A stretch of 64,000 bases of DNA from an uncultured Roseibium sp. (GCF_947494555.1 NZ_CANLVF010000005.1:248001-312000), one strand, 5' to 3'; shown: positions 8,565 through 16,567, numbered from the stretch's first letter. Numbers and translations: made by a program. Notes: generated from the letters alone by a model not told the origin.

Positions 8565-9593
8565 GTGCACACGAAAGACATGTCCTCTTGGACACATGAC
8601 CACGTTTTCGGTCAGGACAAGGCGCGTCCGGGCGAACGGCGGACACTCATTATTGTAATCGTGACTGCCGTCTTCATGGTGGTGGAGGTCTTCGCCGGAC
8701 TTTATTACGGCTCGATGGCGCTCCTCGCCGACGGATTGCACATGGCAAGCCATGCAGCTGCGCTCGGCATAAGTGTTGCCGCGTATGTCTATGCACGGCG
8801 GCAAGCTGCCAACCGGCGTTTTTCGTTCGGAACGGGCAAGGTCAACAGCCTCGCCGCATTTGCCAGCGCGATCCTTTTGGTGGGGTTTGCCGCACTTATG
8901 GCCGTTGAAAGCATCGAGCGGCTGTTCAACCCCGTTGCCATCAGTTTCGACCAGGCGATTCTGGTTGCCATGCTTGGGCTCCTCGTGAATGGCGCCAGCG
9001 CATGTCTGCTCGCATCTACCCCGCATCACCACCATCATGATCACGGGCACGGGCACGGGCACGGGCACGGGCACGGGCACGGGCACGGGCACGATCACGC
9101 GCATCATCATCACGGTCACGATCATGACGGCGCGCAGACCTCCGAAATCCACAAGGATCACAACCTGCGGGCAGCTTATCTCCATGTCCTGGCCGATGCA
9201 TTGACCTCGCTTCTGGCAATTCTCGCGCTCCTTGCAGGCAAGTTTGCGGGGGCGACGTGGCTGGATCCAGTCATGGGCATTGTCGGTGCCGCGCTTGTTG
9301 CGCATTGGTCGTTCGGCCTTCTGCGCATGTCGGCAAAAGTTCTCCTGGACTGGCAAGCGGATGACCGGTTGATCGATCAGGTGCGCGCGGCGCTTCGGGC
9401 CGACAAGAGCGACAGGATCGCCGACCTGCATGTCTGGGCAATCGGCCAGGGCCAGCATGCTGCCGAGGTCACGATCGTTAGCGATCACCCCCGCAGCCCG
9501 ATGCATTACAAGGCGCTCATCCCCGAGAGCCTTGGGATCGTGCATGTTTCAGTGGAAGTGCACCGCTGCGGCATGTCCAAGGAGGCCGCTTGA
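8565..9593 (+). CDS. dmeF: CDF family divalent metal exporter, DmeF type
   Basis: A 342-residue cation diffusion facilitator that exports Co2+/Ni2+ or a related metal across the inner membrane by proton antiport. The first membrane segment region begins with the DmeF-specific WTHDHVFGQ. The transport site histidines and aspartates appear as LADGLHMASHAAAL and YLHVLADALTS (the H..D / H..D sets). Between membrane segments IV and V is a very long His loop (about residues 153-190) with eight Gly-His repeats. The C-terminal cytosolic domain carries IADLHVWAIG. Translation starts at GTG 8565, with GGAGA nine bases upstream; the ATG at 8580 has no ribosome site. The closeness to a MerR-type metal locus fits metal homeostasis. 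Confidence 0.88.
   Translation: MHTKDMSSWTHDHVFGQDKARPGERRTLIIVIVTAVFMVVEVFAGLYYGSMALLADGLHMASHAAALGISVAAYVYARRQAANRRFSFGTGKVNSLAAFASAILLVGFAALMAVESIERLFNPVAISFDQAILVAMLGLLVNGASACLLASTPHHHHHDHGHGHGHGHGHGHGHGHDHAHHHHGHDHDGAQTSEIHKDHNLRAAYLHVLADALTSLLAILALLAGKFAGATWLDPVMGIVGAALVAHWSFGLLRMSAKVLLDWQADDRLIDQVRAALRADKSDRIADLHVWAIGQGQHAAEVTIVSDHPRSPMHYKALIPESLGIVHVSVEVHRCGMSKEAA
9045..9092 (+). repeat. (GGGCAC)8 hexanucleotide tandem repeat in dmeF
   Basis: Eight perfect copies of GGGCAC encode eight Gly-His pairs in the cytosolic histidine loop of the exporter. Because the unit is six bases, slippage would change loop length without breaking the frame. Confidence 0.95.
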
Positions 9594-9607
9594 TCTGAAT
9601 GAATCCT

Positions 9608-10000
9608 TCAGTTCTGTGTCATCAGAGCTTCAAGCATGGGGCAATCTCGCCGACCCTCCGCACAGTTGCCGACGAGCTCAAGCAAGGCACTTTCGAGCCG
9701 CCTCAATTCCTCTATTTTTGCCTGGACTTCAGACAGGTGTTTTTGCCCAACCTCGGCCGCCGACTGACAAGTGTCGCCCGCTTCCTGTGTCAGTGCTTTC
9801 AGGGCAATCGCATGTTGAATTGAGAAGCCTAAGTCACGGCATCGCTTAACAAAGCGTAGTTCGGCAATTGCCTTTTTGGAATACAATCGTCTCCCGGATG
9901 CCGTGCGGCCCGCTTTGGATATTATACCTTCACGCTCGTAATACCGGATCGTCTCGATAGATACGCCACTTTGGCGTGATGCTTCTCCGATCGCGATCAT
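9608..10000 (-). CDS. MerR-family metal-responsive regulator, MerR (Hg)-like
   Basis: A 130-residue regulator with the MerR winged helix (IGEASRQSGVSIETIRYYEREGII) and a dimerisation helix. Three cysteines, TCQSA at about residue 78 and NCAEGRRDCPML near residues 112-119, sit where the mercury ligands Cys82, Cys117 and Cys126 of MerR sit, and the surrounding A..L...L..M/R.E..L.ELV helix also matches MerR. The loop between the last two cysteines is shorter than in MerR, so another thiophilic metal is possible. It diverges from a promoter with the MerR-type 19-base spacer (10017-10047) in front of the MerT-like genes, which it should activate. Confidence 0.85.
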   Translation of the reverse strand: MIAIGEASRQSGVSIETIRYYEREGIISKAGRTASGRRLYSKKAIAELRFVKRCRDLGFSIQHAIALKALTQEAGDTCQSAAEVGQKHLSEVQAKIEELRRLESALLELVGNCAEGRRDCPMLEALMTQN

Positions 10001-10016
10001 GTGATTAGTTCCCGGC

Positions 10017-10047
10017 TTGATCCTGTAGTTACTACAGAATGCAAAAT
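10017..10047 (+). promoter_or_regulatory. MerR-type promoter/operator with 19-bp spacer
   Basis: The -35 element TTGATC (10017-10022) and the -10 element CAAAAT (10042-10047) are separated by exactly 19 bases, the over-long spacer that MerR-family activators untwist. The spacer contains the perfect inverted repeat CTGTAGT-T-ACTACAG (10023-10037), centred as expected for a MerR dimer. Transcription should start close to 10054, almost at the ATG of the first MerT-like gene. Confidence 0.85.
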
Positions 10048-10054
10048 CAGTCGC

Positions 10055-10441
10055 ATGAAGTCGAAGAAAGAAATTATTGAGTTTGAAAAGACGGCACCTA
10101 ACAAACTCTTCATGGGCGGTGTGGGTCTATTGGCATTGCTGAGTGCGTCTTGCTGCGTGCTCCCAATCGGATTGTCGATTGTTGGTTTGAGCAGTTCCTG
10201 GCTCGCGCTTATCGGGCCGTTTGTAACTTACCGCCCGGAAATCCTAGCTGTTGTCGCACTCGTACTGGCATGGAGCTGGTACCGGCTCTTAAAAACTTGG
10301 AATTGCGCCGGACGGCGCTCCTTGACGCTTTCTGTCCTTGTCCGCGCAACACTCGCTTTGGGGCTCGCCGCAAGCTCTCCAATCTGGGAAACGACCGTAA
10401 CCCGTGGAATGTGGACTCTCTGGCTCGAGACGAGGTCATGA
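10055..10441 (+). CDS. MerT-like inner-membrane metal transporter
   Basis: A 128-residue protein with about three membrane helices. The first helix contains SASCCVLPIGLSIVGLSSSW and a downstream PFVTYRPE, the same layout as the vicinal cysteine pair and YRP of mercuric transporter MerT. MerT carries Hg2+ inwards to a reductase. The second cysteine pair of MerT is reduced to a single Cys (KTWNCAG). The start is chosen at ATG 10055 because it lies just after the MerR-type promoter; this would give a nearly leaderless message, and ATG 10111 is an alternative that still keeps the first helix. It overlaps the next gene by four bases. Confidence 0.75.
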   Translation: MKSKKEIIEFEKTAPNKLFMGGVGLLALLSASCCVLPIGLSIVGLSSSWLALIGPFVTYRPEILAVVALVLAWSWYRLLKTWNCAGRRSLTLSVLVRATLALGLAASSPIWETTVTRGMWTLWLETRS

Positions 10442-10761
10442 AAAAGACTGTGTTGGCAAGCTATGTCGGTTCGCTCTCTTCGCTTGGCGTTGCGACCTGT
10501 TGCATTTTGCCCATGGCATTGATGCTGGTGGGTCTCGGAGGAAGCTGGATTGCAATCTTCGGCAAGATTGCTGCTGCGAGCTTCCACGTCCTCGGAATTT
10601 CCTCAACGCTTCTGCTTCTGGCGTGGTTTTTCTCCTTCCGTGGGCGATCTTCAGATCGTCTGAAATGGTGGCTTGGCGGCAGCACTGTGCTGACACTGGC
10701 CGCTTGGGTCATTGTGTTCAACGAAACCCGGATCAACGACTATCTGATTACGCTGATGTGA
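10438..10761 (+). CDS. Second MerT-like small membrane protein
   Basis: A 107-residue protein with three hydrophobic helices. The first carries GVATCCILPMALMLVGLGGSW, again the Cys-Cys-x-x-Pro pattern followed by G..SW, so it looks like a duplicated and shortened MerT relative. The stop and start codons of the two genes overlap (ATGA), and GAGGTC precedes the ATG, showing translational coupling. The two proteins may form a heteromeric metal importer or exporter. No MerP, MerA or MerB follows. Confidence 0.7.
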   Translation: MKKTVLASYVGSLSSLGVATCCILPMALMLVGLGGSWIAIFGKIAAASFHVLGISSTLLLLAWFFSFRGRSSDRLKWWLGGSTVLTLAAWVIVFNETRINDYLITLM

Positions 10762-10766
10762 ACGAC

Positions 10767-10985
10767 ATGGACAAAACGAACATCAAACTACAAAGCACGA
10801 TTACGTGCCCCGAATGCGGTCACAAAGCAGAGGAAATTATGCCAACTGACGCCTGTCAGTGGTTTTACGAATGCAGATCCTGCGGTGCAATACTGAAGCC
10901 GCAACCCGGCGATTGCTGCGTATATTGCTCTTACGGAACGGTTGCTTGTCCTCCGATCCAGGAAGGGGACTCTTGCTGCGGTTGA
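10767..10985 (+). CDS. Small Cys-rich protein with GDCCVYCSYG motif
   Basis: A 72-residue protein starting five bases after the preceding stop. It has a zinc-ribbon-like N-terminus (TCPECGHKA ... CRSCGA) and a C-terminal block GDCCVYCSYGTVACPPIQ ending in DSCCG: twelve cysteines in 72 residues. Conserved hypothetical proteins with this GDCC..CSYG block are commonly found beside MerR/MerT-like genes. It is probably a cytosolic metal carrier or buffer that hands metal to or from the MerT-like proteins; that role is inference. Confidence 0.75.
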   Translation: MDKTNIKLQSTITCPECGHKAEEIMPTDACQWFYECRSCGAILKPQPGDCCVYCSYGTVACPPIQEGDSCCG

Positions 10986-11081
10986 GTGAAAAGTACGCAA
11001 AGAAAGTGTTTGGAGACCGCACTATCATGCGGATTTCGATAACTTGCTTTTACCCGTAGAAGTCATAGCGCAACGAATAAG

Positions 11082-12029
11082 TCACTGTTTCATGGCCGTT
11101 TTCGCCCGGCGGCGGAGTACCAGCAGTCCAGCGGCGACAATCATCGTCATGCCGGTAACAGATGCAAAACTCGGCGATATGCCGAAAAACACAATGTCCC
11201 AGATGGCGACGAACACGAGATAGCTGTATTCGAAGGTTGAGACGATGGCGGGTGGGGCAGCCTGATAGGCGCCTGCCAGCATCATTCCAATGACAATCGT
11301 CAGTCCCGCCAGCAGCGCGAGAACCAGCCAGTCCAACAAACCGATATCCGACCACATGCCGAAAATGTAGGGGTACTCACGGAGCATGTCGTCTTGCGGA
11401 GCAACCAGGTAAATCAGGCCGCTGACAGAAACACCCGCCGTCAGCATGACAACAGTCTGCGACAGCGAAAGGGCGGATAGCGGGGTGTCCTGACATTTGA
11501 CCCGCGTCGTTATGTGCGCGAGTGCATAGAAAGCGGCTCCGACAACGGGAAGCAGGACCCAGGGCGAGAACGCGTCGGTCCCCGGTTGCAGTAAAACGAC
11601 GACCCCGGCAAACCCGAGAACGATACCCAGCCGTCCGAACGGTCCGACAGCCTCCCCGATCGCATATGCGGACAGAAGTGCCACAAAGACCGGCGCGAGA
11701 TAGTTGGCCGCACCGACGGTCGACAGGCTCAGGAACGGGATTGCCGCGTAAAACGCCAGAAACGTGGTCGTGATGAAAACCGATCGTAAAAGTGGCCATT
11801 TTCCGAACGCGGTGCGAACGACACCACGATGAGCTCCCTTCGCCCACAGGACCACCCAAAGCATCGGTATTGCAAGCATGCCGCGCAGCGCAAAAATCTG
11901 CCACAAGGTCATGTCGCTGCTGAACAGCTTGAACACCACATCCTGGATCGAGATCGTAAGCGCCGCTGCAACGATCAGGAAAACGCCACCAACGATATTC
12001 TGCGGACGGGAGACCGTGCTGTCGCTCAT
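11082..12029 (-). CDS. EamA/DMT superfamily transporter
   Basis: A 315-residue membrane protein with ten hydrophobic segments in two repeats of five, the EamA (drug/metabolite transporter) design. The first repeat contains IVAAALTISIQDVVFKLFSS and the second WVLLPVVGAAFYALAHITTR. It probably exports a small metabolite across the inner membrane. The start is placed at ATG 12029, which has AAGGAAG seven to thirteen bases upstream; an upstream TTG has no such site. It diverges from a LysR-type gene, its likely regulator. Confidence 0.85.
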   Translation of the reverse strand: MSDSTVSRPQNIVGGVFLIVAAALTISIQDVVFKLFSSDMTLWQIFALRGMLAIPMLWVVLWAKGAHRGVVRTAFGKWPLLRSVFITTTFLAFYAAIPFLSLSTVGAANYLAPVFVALLSAYAIGEAVGPFGRLGIVLGFAGVVVLLQPGTDAFSPWVLLPVVGAAFYALAHITTRVKCQDTPLSALSLSQTVVMLTAGVSVSGLIYLVAPQDDMLREYPYIFGMWSDIGLLDWLVLALLAGLTIVIGMMLAGAYQAAPPAIVSTFEYSYLVFVAIWDIVFFGISPSFASVTGMTMIVAAGLLVLRRRAKTAMKQ

Positions 12030-12132
12030 GTGATCTTCCTTGCGCAATGTTCTTCGTTTCCAACACGTACCGCCGCGCTATTCATTTGAGAAGGCATTGC
12101 AAACTGAAGGCATTATTTGATATTTTTAAAGA

Positions 12133-13068
12133 ATGGAGCGCATACCCACGCATGGCATCGAGGTTTTTCTGACCATTGTTCGGGAAGGATCAATGCGATC
12201 AGCGGCAGAGGCACTTGGCGTCGGCGCTCCTGCCGTAAGCCTGCAGTTGAAGGCGCTCGAGGACCGGTTGGGAATCGAGCTGTTTTTCCGCACGACACGC
12301 AGCGTGGAGCTTACGGAAGCCGGGAGAATTCTTTTCGATGCGGCAGCCCCTGCGCATCGCGACCTGACCTACGCCTTCAGGAAAACGAAGGAGATGGCGC
12401 GCTCTACCACGGGGACGTTGCGGCTGACCCTGTCGCGCGGGGCCTATATCGCCGCTCTCGCACCCGTTCTGAAAGACTTCCTGGCGAGACACCCGGGCAT
12501 CAACCTGGACATTTCGTGGAATGAAGAACTGGTCGATATCGTGCGCCGTGGATTTCATGGCGGCATTCGCATGGGCGATATGCTGAGCCCGGATATGATC
12601 GCGGTGCGCATTACCCCGCCGATCAAGTCGGCTTACTTTGCGGCGCCCTCATATCTTCAGGACCATGGTGTGCCCAAACGCCCCCGAGACCTCCTGGATC
12701 ATCAGTGCATTCGCCAGCGGCTTCCCAGCTCAGGCGCGCTTCGGGAATGGTTGGTAACCGAGAATGACCAGGACACATGCATCGACCCGCCGGCCCGGCT
12801 GATCTTCGATTCCGCTGCGGGCGTCATTCAAGCCGCGCGTGAGGGCCACGGTGTCGGCTGGTCCATGCAGGCGACGATGGAGGATCATCTGAAAACCGGA
12901 GAACTTGAGAGGGTCCTCAAACCATACGCCAAGGACCTGCCGCCGTTTTACATCTACTATCCTGCGCAGAACAAAAGGGTCGAGTGCCTCAGGCTGCTCG
13001 TGGAGTACCTGAAGCACCGGTCAAAGAACCAGGCTGCACCTGAGATTGGTTCAGCCGGAGAGAGCTGA
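12133..13068 (+). CDS. LysR-type transcriptional regulator
   Basis: A 311-residue regulator with the LysR N-terminal winged helix (FLTIVREGSMRSAAEALGVGAPAVSLQLKALEDRLG in two steps, residues 12-46) and a C-terminal periplasmic-binding-like effector domain, including SAAGVIQAAREGHGVGW. It is divergent from the EamA transporter with about 100 bases between starts, the standard arrangement for a LysR protein and its target. The effector is unknown. Confidence 0.9.
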   Translation: MERIPTHGIEVFLTIVREGSMRSAAEALGVGAPAVSLQLKALEDRLGIELFFRTTRSVELTEAGRILFDAAAPAHRDLTYAFRKTKEMARSTTGTLRLTLSRGAYIAALAPVLKDFLARHPGINLDISWNEELVDIVRRGFHGGIRMGDMLSPDMIAVRITPPIKSAYFAAPSYLQDHGVPKRPRDLLDHQCIRQRLPSSGALREWLVTENDQDTCIDPPARLIFDSAAGVIQAAREGHGVGWSMQATMEDHLKTGELERVLKPYAKDLPPFYIYYPAQNKRVECLRLLVEYLKHRSKNQAAPEIGSAGES

Positions 13069-13113
13069 CCGACAAGGCGCACCGGGAGCAGCCTTGAATT
13101 GACGAAGCACCAG

Positions 13114-14058
13114 CTAGGCTGTGTCCTGTCGTTCCAGCCAAGCCAGAATCTCGCGGTTCGTCTCGCCCGGCTTTTCCTGCTGGATCCAGTGGCCGCAGTC
13201 CAGGCTGACCACATCCACATTCGGCACGAACTGCGACAGGTTTTCGGACTTTGAGATCGGATCCCTGTCGCCGTAAATCATAAGCGCAGGCTGCCTGATG
13301 ACCGGGTCAACATCCGCCAGGAGATGCCAGTTGCGGTCAAGGTTTCGATACCAGTTGATGCTGCCCGTGAAGCCCGATCGTTCGAAAGCGGAAACGAAGA
13401 CACTCAATTCGGCTTCACTCATGACGGGTTCACCGCGTGGCCGCTCAGCCCTTGCAAGATCAATCAGGACCATGCCCGCTTCCGGCGCTGCCGGGGGCTC
13501 GTTTTTCCGGTAAAGATTTCGGAGAAACCTGTCGGTGTTTTCCTGAAAAACCGCGTCCGCGACACCCGGTTTCCGGTTGAAGTGGACGAAGTAATTGTCC
13601 CCGCCGAGAAAAGCCTCCATGAGCTCGACCCAGGGTCTTTCTCCGCGTTCCTGATACGGCAGGCTCAGATTGATCACCTTGCGGACCCGGTTCGGATGCA
13701 GCAGGGCCAATCCCCAAACAACCATAGCCCCCCAGTCGTGACCGGCAAAGACAGCATCCTCGTAGCCAAAGTGATCAAGGAGCGCGACAAGATCCCCCGT
13801 CAAATATCCAATATCATAGTCGGTAACCTTGCCCGGTTGCGAAGATTTGCCGTAGCCACGCTGGTTGGGGACGATGACATGGTAGCCCGCCTCGGCAAGC
13901 GCGGGCATCTGATGTCGCCAGGAAAACGCATGCTCCGGCCAACCGTGACAGAGAACTATCGGATTTCCCGAATGTTCGCGTCCTGCTTCAAAAACCTCAA
14001 GTTCGACGCCGTTCACACAAATGAGGCTTGGACTTGGAAAATCGGTCGGATTGAACAC
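13114..14058 (-). CDS. Alpha/beta hydrolase, epoxide hydrolase-like
   Basis: A 314-residue cytosolic hydrolase. HGWPE (residues 38-42) forms the oxyanion hole, GHDWGAM supplies the aspartate nucleophile (Asp108), YGDRDPIS the acidic residue and GHWIQQEKP the catalytic histidine. The Asp nucleophile and HGWP oxyanion motif point to epoxide hydrolase or haloalkane dehalogenase rather than an esterase. A GTG at 14058 with AAGGAG seven bases upstream is chosen as start; the longer frame upstream runs through the divergent regulator. It faces a WYL regulator, probably its controller. Confidence 0.85.
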   Translation of the reverse strand: MFNPTDFPSPSLICVNGVELEVFEAGREHSGNPIVLCHGWPEHAFSWRHQMPALAEAGYHVIVPNQRGYGKSSQPGKVTDYDIGYLTGDLVALLDHFGYEDAVFAGHDWGAMVVWGLALLHPNRVRKVINLSLPYQERGERPWVELMEAFLGGDNYFVHFNRKPGVADAVFQENTDRFLRNLYRKNEPPAAPEAGMVLIDLARAERPRGEPVMSEAELSVFVSAFERSGFTGSINWYRNLDRNWHLLADVDPVIRQPALMIYGDRDPISKSENLSQFVPNVDVVSLDCGHWIQQEKPGETNREILAWLERQDTA

Positions 14059-14104
14059 TGCTCTGCTCCTTGTTGACTTTTGAAGCCGCTGCATGAAGCT
14101 TAAT

Positions 14105-14123
14105 GATGCCAAAAACTGGCACC
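14105..14123. promoter_or_regulatory. Candidate operator of the WYL regulator
   Basis: GATGCCA-AAAAC-TGGCACC is an imperfect inverted repeat (six of seven pairs) in the 86-base region between the divergent hydrolase and WYL-regulator starts. Its position suits an operator shared by both genes. Confidence 0.45.
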
Positions 14124-14144
14124 ATAAATTGATAGCCATACCAA

Positions 14145-14864
14145 ATGAAACCACGCCACCGACAAGACGCCCTCGTGCGCAACCTTCGCCGCCAGGGCAC
14201 ATCGACCATTTCCCGCCTGGCAGAAGAGGTTGGTGCCTCCCGCAGGACCGTGCTGCGCGACATTGCAGCACTGCGCGATGAAGGGTTTGTCATTCACTCA
14301 GAAACCGGCCCTGGAGGTGGCCTTTTCCTTGATCCGCGGTCTGTTCAGACCACTGCACGTTTATCGGTCGCTGAGGTCTTCGCTCTTCTGATCAGCGTTG
14401 CGAGCATGAGAGCTGCCGGAACCCTTCCCTTCTCGGGTCTTGCAGACGCAGCTCTTGCCAAGATCGAGAAAGCTCTGCCTTCGGACAAGGTGCAGGATTT
14501 GCGACGCTTTTTGGATTGCCTCTACGTCGGACCACTCGCTCCTGAGGTCGACATAACCAATTTGGGAAAAATGGACCCCGCGTTGCTGCCGGCATTTGAA
14601 CCGGCTTTTCTCAATCGGTTGCGCCTGCGCTTCCACTACCGGGACGCAAAAGGCGTTGAAACAACGCGGCACGTGGAGCCGCAGGCCATGCTGATCCTGC
14701 CACCGCTCTGGTATCTGGTCGCCTGGGATCCTTCGCGCCAGGACTTCCGGCATTTCCGCATGGACCGGATCAGCGCACCCGAGTGTGTCGAGGGTTCAGC
14801 CTTTCGACGACGCCAAGTGCCCTTCGACGACAGCGTCCGCCCCGTTCGGCAGACACTCGATTGA
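14145..14864 (+). CDS. HTH/WYL-domain transcriptional regulator
   Basis: A 239-residue protein. Residues 5-55 form a DeoR-like winged helix (LVRNLRRQGTSTISRLAEEV, ASRRTVLRDIAALRDEG), followed by a G.GGG.FLDP wing, and the second half resembles a WYL domain with the strand RLRLRFHYRDAKG and the PLWYLVAWDPSR segment that holds the W-Y-L motif. Such YafY-type regulators usually repress a neighbouring gene and respond to a nucleotide or other small ligand. It diverges from the epoxide hydrolase-like gene. Confidence 0.88.
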   Translation: MKPRHRQDALVRNLRRQGTSTISRLAEEVGASRRTVLRDIAALRDEGFVIHSETGPGGGLFLDPRSVQTTARLSVAEVFALLISVASMRAAGTLPFSGLADAALAKIEKALPSDKVQDLRRFLDCLYVGPLAPEVDITNLGKMDPALLPAFEPAFLNRLRLRFHYRDAKGVETTRHVEPQAMLILPPLWYLVAWDPSRQDFRHFRMDRISAPECVEGSAFRRRQVPFDDSVRPVRQTLD

Positions 14865-14982
14865 CATCTGATGCTTCTCTGCACGCCCAATTTCCTGGAA
14901 ACGAGCTCAGAGTTTCGCTCCAAAAGCATCTCAAGAAATTTTCGATGTTTCCCCAACTTCGGACTGTTCGCAGTCCAGAGAT

Positions 14983-15420
14983 TTATTTGCGAAACTCGGC
15001 GTGACACGACTTGCACGTTTGCCCAATCAGGTTTGTCGCAGTTTTCAGTCTCTCGAGATCGGAAATAGAGTTGGAGAACTCCAGGGCCACCCTTTCCATG
15101 TCAGCGGCCTTGCGGTTGAAATCTTCAAAATTAGTCCAGATCTCTGGTTTGGCCTCTGACTTGGGGTCGGTTTCTTGCGCTTCAAAAAGACTGGCTGTCT
15201 TTGATGCTTCGTTTGCAATGATAGCAGTTGCAGAATTGGCAGCCTTGGCATCAAACGGTGCCGCTCCCTTCGCCATATTTCCCAATAACTTCATGCTCTT
15301 GGCGATTTCAGACATGCTGTCCATTCGAGCTTGCACCGCAGCGTTTTTCACACCCTCGTGCGCGAGCGCCACCGTAACGCTCAACAAAAAAGGCACAATT
15401 AGCAATCGTCGCAAGTTCAT
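14983..15420 (-). CDS. Cytochrome c' (cytochrome c556 family)
   Basis: A 145-residue periplasmic protein with a signal peptide (cleavage probably after VALAH) and a C-terminal haem site CKSCH (residues 137-141 region), the layout of four-helix-bundle cytochromes c'. Cytochromes c' bind NO or act as electron carriers. The stop lies six residues after the haem histidine, as usual. It follows the class I cytochrome c gene by 22 bases on the same strand, so the pair is likely one operon. Confidence 0.85.
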   Translation of the reverse strand: MNLRRLLIVPFLLSVTVALAHEGVKNAAVQARMDSMSEIAKSMKLLGNMAKGAAPFDAKAANSATAIIANEASKTASLFEAQETDPKSEAKPEIWTNFEDFNRKAADMERVALEFSNSISDLERLKTATNLIGQTCKSCHAEFRK

Positions 15421-15442
15421 TTTTTCGGCCCCTTTGCACTAT

Positions 15443-15883
15443 TCAATTAATGCCGTTCGCCCGTTGCAGCTCACGAACATAAGCCACGATCAACGCGACA
15501 TCCGCGCGGGATAACCCCGCGACCGGCGGCATATTTCCGAAGGTCCAGTGATGCGCGCGAACACCCAACGCAACGGCCTGCTGAAAGCTTTCATCAGCAT
15601 GATGAGAAGGCTCATAAATGCGATGTACCAAAGGTGGAGCGATACCTTCCTTGCCCACTGCATCCGTGCCGTGACAAACGGCGCATTCGGCTTCAAAGAG
15701 TTGCCAGCCTGACTTTGCGTCGGTTGACAAGGTGTTTGGAAGAGTAATTTTCACCAATGGGCCTGGCGCTGAGTTTGCCCCCGCGTCATCTGGATCGCGG
15801 TCATATGCGAAAACAAAATATCCGGCGCTCACCAAGATTGCGGCGACGGTCATGGTCAGGAAATGATTTAACTTAATACCCAT
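15443..15883 (-). CDS. Class I cytochrome c, membrane-anchored or secreted
   Basis: A 146-residue protein with an N-terminal hydrophobic segment (residues 7-27) that could be a signal anchor, then a class I cytochrome c domain with haem motif CAVCH and an axial methionine in GNMPPVAG, ending in ADVALIVAYVRELQ. It should carry electrons in the periplasm. It precedes the cytochrome c' gene; a Crp/Fnr regulator lies just upstream on the same strand. Confidence 0.88.
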   Translation of the reverse strand: MGIKLNHFLTMTVAAILVSAGYFVFAYDRDPDDAGANSAPGPLVKITLPNTLSTDAKSGWQLFEAECAVCHGTDAVGKEGIAPPLVHRIYEPSHHADESFQQAVALGVRAHHWTFGNMPPVAGLSRADVALIVAYVRELQRANGIN

Positions 15884-15963
15884 TTCAGGACAGGCCTACA
15901 GGTTCCAGCAGGTGGAAAGTCAAATCAGTTTTTCCAACTTGGAATCGTTACGGCCGTTGATGG

Positions 15964-16509
15964 CTAGTCGATGCCGACGCGTCTGCGTGCAAGTTCGCGG
16001 TAAAGGGCTTCGCGGCTCACGCCGATAATTTGCGCAATATCCTGCCACGAACCCCTGGGCGGCAAGTCTCCATTGGCACCGATCCATGCATCAAGCCGCT
16101 GCGCCACTGTTTTCAGCGCCCTGACCTCTGCCTGCAGACGGGATTTTTGAAGTTCACGTGCCAAATGTGCCGCCCATTCCCGCCTCAATTCTTCTGTTCG
16201 CTCGAGCCTTTCCAAAAACATATCTACGGATATTATCTGGAGTTTGGACCGGGACTTCGCCTTTGCATCGCAATGGTAGACGTCTGAATAAGCCGACGCC
16301 TCAGCAGCTATGCAGCCCTCAAATACCCGGTTCATGATCATGACGGATCCGTTTGCCGTATGTCGCAACAGATCAACTTGCCCTTCCAAAAGCAGGTACA
16401 TGAACTTCACCGGATCGCCTGCAAAGAACAGATATTCTTCACCTTCCAGCTGAATTGAACTTCCGTTTTCAAAGAGGCGAGCAAAAATATCCGACATGAT
16501 AGTTATCAT
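15964..16509 (-). CDS. Short Crp/Fnr-family regulator
   Basis: A 181-residue protein (177 if the ATG at 16497 is used), shorter than the usual 220-240. The N-terminal beta-roll is compressed (LFFAGDPVKFMYLLLEGQVDLLRH) and is followed by the dimerisation helix and a C-terminal helix-turn-helix, WQDIAQIIGVSREALYRELARR. The recognition helix has the S-R-E-x-x-x-R pattern known from CRP. There is no N-terminal cysteine cluster, so it is not an Fe-S Fnr. It lies upstream of the two cytochrome genes and divergent from a Spy-like gene, and may control both. Confidence 0.8.
   Translation of the reverse strand: MITIMSDIFARLFENGSSIQLEGEEYLFFAGDPVKFMYLLLEGQVDLLRHTANGSVMIMNRVFEGCIAAEASAYSDVYHCDAKAKSRSKLQIISVDMFLERLERTEELRREWAAHLARELQKSRLQAEVRALKTVAQRLDAWIGANGDLPPRGSWQDIAQIIGVSREALYRELARRRVGID
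16497..16508. promoter_or_regulatory. Fnr/Crp-like half-site pair over the regulator's start
   Basis: TGAT-AGTT-ATCA matches the core of an FNR/FixK box (TGAT-N4-ATCA). It overlaps both possible start codons of the Crp/Fnr-family gene, a place suited to autorepression, and lies 60 bases ahead of the divergent Spy-like gene. Confidence 0.4.
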
Positions 16510-16567
16510 ACGTCTGTTTTTATAACCGTGCTACGTAAACGCATCAATGTGTTGGGAGACATGCGCA

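Noticed and set aside
8481-9545. 354-codon minus-strand frame opposite dmeF
   Set aside because: It includes a (VP)n run that is just the complement of the His-Gly repeat; dmeF is clearly the real gene.
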